Origin: Collinsella sp.
GTDB taxonomy: Bacteria; Actinomycetota; Coriobacteriia; Coriobacteriales; Coriobacteriaceae
Direction of reading: 5' to 3'
DNA length: 17,705 nt
Assembly (NCBI GenBank): GCA_022745215.1
Contig: JAIIWC010000040.1
Span: forward strand, 1 to 17,705
Shown: one piece after another, positions 16,134 through 17,705 of the stretch
How the letters are laid out: the number at the start of each line of letters is the position of its first letter
Numbering within the stretch: the stretch's first letter is position 1
Notes under the pieces: model-generated
The model's input: the letters and a program-made list of their open reading frames with translations, nothing else
What the model was told of the DNA's origin: nothing
Databases searched by the model: none
Translations under genes and position numbers: made by a program

Positions 16134-16172
16134 AAGCGGGGGCGAACGTTATCTCAACGTTCGCCCCCGCTT
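16134..16172. terminator. Bidirectional terminator between the M20 and DUF2752 genes
   Basis: A perfect 17-bp stem is formed by AAGCGGGGGCGAACGTT (16134-16150) and AACGTTCGCCCCCGCTT (16156-16172) around a five-base loop, ATCTC. It lies 35 bases past the M20 stop and 32 bases past the stop of the converging DUF2752 gene, so it can serve both. Each side has only a short T-run. Confidence 0.8.
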
Positions 16173-16204
16173 ATGTGTCGACCGCTTTTCTAGCGCGTCC
16201 TCCG

Positions 16205-16681
16205 TCACGACAGGTAAGAGCGAAGGATGGCGAGCCAGCGTGGGGTTTCGAGGTGGATGATATCGGTGGAAACTCCGGCGGGAGCGTGACCACCAAAGAG
16301 CATGCCCGCGTCTGCCGGGTTGATAAGGCGCACGATCCATACGGCGACGACCAGCACGCACAAAACAATAACCGCAATGTCGATGCCACGCTTTAGTTTG
16401 CTCGATGCCGCCTCCTCGCGCACGAACGCGAGTGCAAACGCAATCGGCACCACCCAAAACAGCGGATGGTAGGCAAAGGCCGCCGAAAAATCGAGGCGCA
16501 GCGCCGCCAGCCACGCCCTCGTCATGCCACATCCCGGACAGGGAATGCCCGTCATCAGGCGAAACACGCAGCCGATATCGAGCAGGTAGAGCACGAGCCA
16601 AGCGACAAAGAGCGCGCCGATGCAAGAAAGGGCGCGGCGAATGAGTTCCGCCGCGCCCTTATGTCCCTGGGAGCTGTTCAC
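16205..16681 (-). CDS. DUF2752 family membrane protein
   Basis: This 158-residue protein belongs to the small DUF2752 membrane family of unknown function, recognised by the TGIPCPGCGMTRAWLA motif near residues 45-60, whose two Cys could bind metal or form a disulphide. Three hydrophobic segments are visible (about 18-37, 70-87 and 98-118). The start is uncertain. GTG at 16681 is chosen because it begins just after the stop of the upstream gene (16695); an ATG at 16741 would overlap that gene by 47 bases without a ribosome site. Oddly, a terminator-like hairpin (16628-16660) lies within the first twenty codons. It follows the zinc-ribbon/DUF4234 gene and is probably co-expressed with it. Confidence 0.75.
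   Translation of the reverse strand: MNSSQGHKGAAELIRRALSCIGALFVAWLVLYLLDIGCVFRLMTGIPCPGCGMTRAWLAALRLDFSAAFAYHPLFWVVPIAFALAFVREEAASSKLKRGIDIAVIVLCVLVVAVWIVRLINPADAGMLFGGHAPAGVSTDIIHLETPRWLAILRSYLS
16628..16660 (-). terminator. Terminator-like hairpin overlapping the DUF2752 start
   Basis: AAGGGCGCGGCG (16628-16639) and CGCCGCGCCCTT (16649-16660) make a perfect 12-bp stem with a nine-base loop. On the minus strand the run TTTCTTGC follows. It starts 35 bases past the stop of the zinc-ribbon gene, so it looks like that gene's terminator, yet it lies inside the first codons of the DUF2752 frame. It may lower read-through into that gene. Confidence 0.6.
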
Positions 16682-16694
16682 GCCGCTCTTATCG

Positions 16695-17372
16695 TTAGGC
16701 ACGAGCGCCAAGACGGACGTTGTAGGCCGTTGCCATGGCATTGGTATTTTTGATGATGATGTTCATGGCAAAGATGGGGCCAAGACCGCACAGCAGCACG
16801 CCGACGATCTGCCACATAAGAACGGTGGTGCCGTTCTCCTGGAACATCAGGCCGTAGCGAGGAGCGTTGGCCTGCAGGCGGTTGCCAATCTTGTAATACC
16901 AGTAGTACGCGTAGAAACCGCAGGTCACGAACGACAGCAGGATAAATGCTGCCAGACCCGGTGTGGAATCGCCGTCATCCTGGCACATGACATTGATGTC
17001 GCGGGCGAGGCAATAGAGGAAGTAATACGAATAGATGCCGCAGGTCACGATGGACAGCAGAAGCCAGCCGATCACGCCACGGTCGGTCTTAATCGGAGCA
17101 TAGCCCATCGGGGCAGGTGCAGGCTGCTGAGCATACTGCTGCTGGCCGGCGTACTGTTGCTGCCCGGTGTACTGCTGCTGAGGCTGAGGCTGAACTGCCT
17201 GAACCGGAGTGGGCTGAATCTGCGTGGGCTGAGGTGCAGGCTGGGGCTGAGGTGCAGGCTGCGGCGCGGGTTGCGGAGCAGGAGCAGCGGAAGCGGCTCC
17301 GATGGCAGAACCACAGACAGGGCAGAATTTGGCATCATCCGAAATGGGAGAACCACAAGTGGGACAGAACAT
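16695..17372 (-). CDS. Zinc-ribbon and DUF4234 membrane protein
   Basis: The 225-residue protein starts with a four-Cys zinc ribbon (Cys3, Cys6, Cys17, Cys20). A Pro/Gln/Ala-rich linker follows (about residues 29-88) with repeated QQQY units near 66-80. The C-terminal half is a DUF4234-like membrane domain with an internal duplication: LLLSIVTCGIYSYYF near 104-118 and ILLSFVTCGFYAYYW near 144-158. A third hydrophobic stretch lies at about 173-195. Such zinc-ribbon membrane proteins are of unknown function. The ATG at 17372 has AAGGAG six bases upstream. Its likely partner is the downstream DUF2752 gene. No strong promoter could be picked out upstream, although a GTTGCGCAAC palindrome lies there near 17445. 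Confidence 0.85.
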   Translation of the reverse strand: MFCPTCGSPISDDAKFCPVCGSAIGAASAAPAPQPAPQPAPQPQPAPQPTQIQPTPVQAVQPQPQQQYTGQQQYAGQQQYAQQPAPAPMGYAPIKTDRGVIGWLLLSIVTCGIYSYYFLYCLARDINVMCQDDGDSTPGLAAFILLSFVTCGFYAYYWYYKIGNRLQANAPRYGLMFQENGTTVLMWQIVGVLLCGLGPIFAMNIIIKNTNAMATAYNVRLGARA

Positions 17373-17529
17373 AAGCTTCTCCTTTTCCTAAGGCGTTGCA
17401 CGCCTTCAAACCTTACACGTCTATGTTCTCAACAATAGCCGCGACGTTGTTGCGCAACATTGACCAATTTTTGAGAAATTTTGCTGCAACCGTTTTCCCA
17501 GGCATTTTCTTGCGTCCGCAGTAGAAACA

Positions 17530-17559
17530 GGCGCCCCGGGCTCAGTTGCCCAGGGCGCC
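17530..17559 (-). terminator. Terminator of the partial gene at the right edge
   Basis: GGCGCCCCGGGC (17530-17541) pairs with GCCCAGGGCGCC (17548-17559) with one mismatch and a six-base loop. On the minus strand it is followed by TGTTTCT. It starts eight bases past the stop codon of the partial gene, as expected for its intrinsic terminator. Confidence 0.7.
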
Positions 17560-17567
17560 TCGACCGA

Positions 17568-17705
17568 CTATTCGGTTTGATTGTTTTCGGCAGCAGGATT
17601 ATCGCCCGGCTCATCCGCCGGCGTGGCAACGGCATTCCAATCGGGTTCTGCAGGCGTCGCCTCGGGCGCGGGGGCCGGTGCCGGGGCAGACGTCGGCGCG
17701 GGCGA
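17568..17705 (-). CDS. C-terminal part of an unknown Pro/Ala-rich protein (partial)
   Basis: A minus-strand frame open to the window edge ends at TAG (17568-17570). The 45 visible residues start with a Pro/Ala repeat (SPAPTSAPAPAPAPEATP), then an acidic tail with the end PAAENNQTE. A terminator hairpin follows the stop, and codon use is GC-rich like the neighbours, so this is likely a real gene end. The Pro/Ala-rich region recalls the linker of the next gene, but no domain is visible and no function can be assigned. Confidence 0.65.
   Translation of the reverse strand, partial: SPAPTSAPAPAPAPEATPAEPDWNAVATPADEPGDNPAAENNQTE

Noticed and set aside
17429..17635. 68-codon minus-strand frame near the right edge
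   Set aside because: It overlaps the terminator and the end of the partial Pro/Ala-rich gene in another frame and is Arg-rich without motifs.

Overview
The window looks like chromosomal DNA from a high-GC Gram-positive anaerobe. A Collinsella-like member of the Coriobacteriia is my best guess, from the argCJBD order, the protein sequences, the ECF transporter plus FMN riboswitch, and the many long GC-rich intergenic hairpins. This is inference; no marker gene such as 16S rRNA is present. I see no phage, insertion sequence, CRISPR array, tRNA or rRNA.

Layout. (1) 1-354: the last codons of a possible plus-strand gene, a double hairpin, and about 280 bases of AT-richer non-coding DNA. (2) 355-5240, minus strand: arginine operon argC-argJ-argB-argD, giving acetylglutamate to acetylornithine steps with acetyl recycling by ArgJ. 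Two ArgR-like boxes lie upstream of argC, and a terminator-like hairpin separates argC from argJ. (3) 5506-9970, minus strand: promoter, FMN riboswitch, ribU, a fused two-domain ECF ATPase, ecfT, then two tandem flavin-binding split-barrel (pyridoxamine 5'-phosphate oxidase-like) genes. Start/stop overlaps and short gaps suggest one flavin-controlled transcript. (4) 10309-12336, minus strand: groES-groEL. (5) 12829-16098: a divergent pair, a YtcJ-type amidohydrolase (minus) and an M20 peptidase/amidohydrolase (plus). (6) 16205-17705, minus strand: a DUF2752 membrane protein, a zinc-ribbon/DUF4234 membrane protein, and the Pro/Ala-rich C-terminal end of a further gene.

The most unusual feature is a pair of long, nearly perfect DNA palindromes on either side of groESL (10143-10278 and 12505-12639). 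They are 136 and 135 bases long, with perfect 33- and 34-base arms and 70- and 67-base centres. Their arm sequences are unrelated, but short motifs at the internal-loop joints are similar. They look like two members of one family of hairpin elements in which architecture rather than arm sequence is conserved. Other notable points are the argC/argJ attenuator-like hairpin, the tandem flavin-binding paralogues behind a riboflavin uptake operon, and a terminator hairpin inside the start of the DUF2752 gene.
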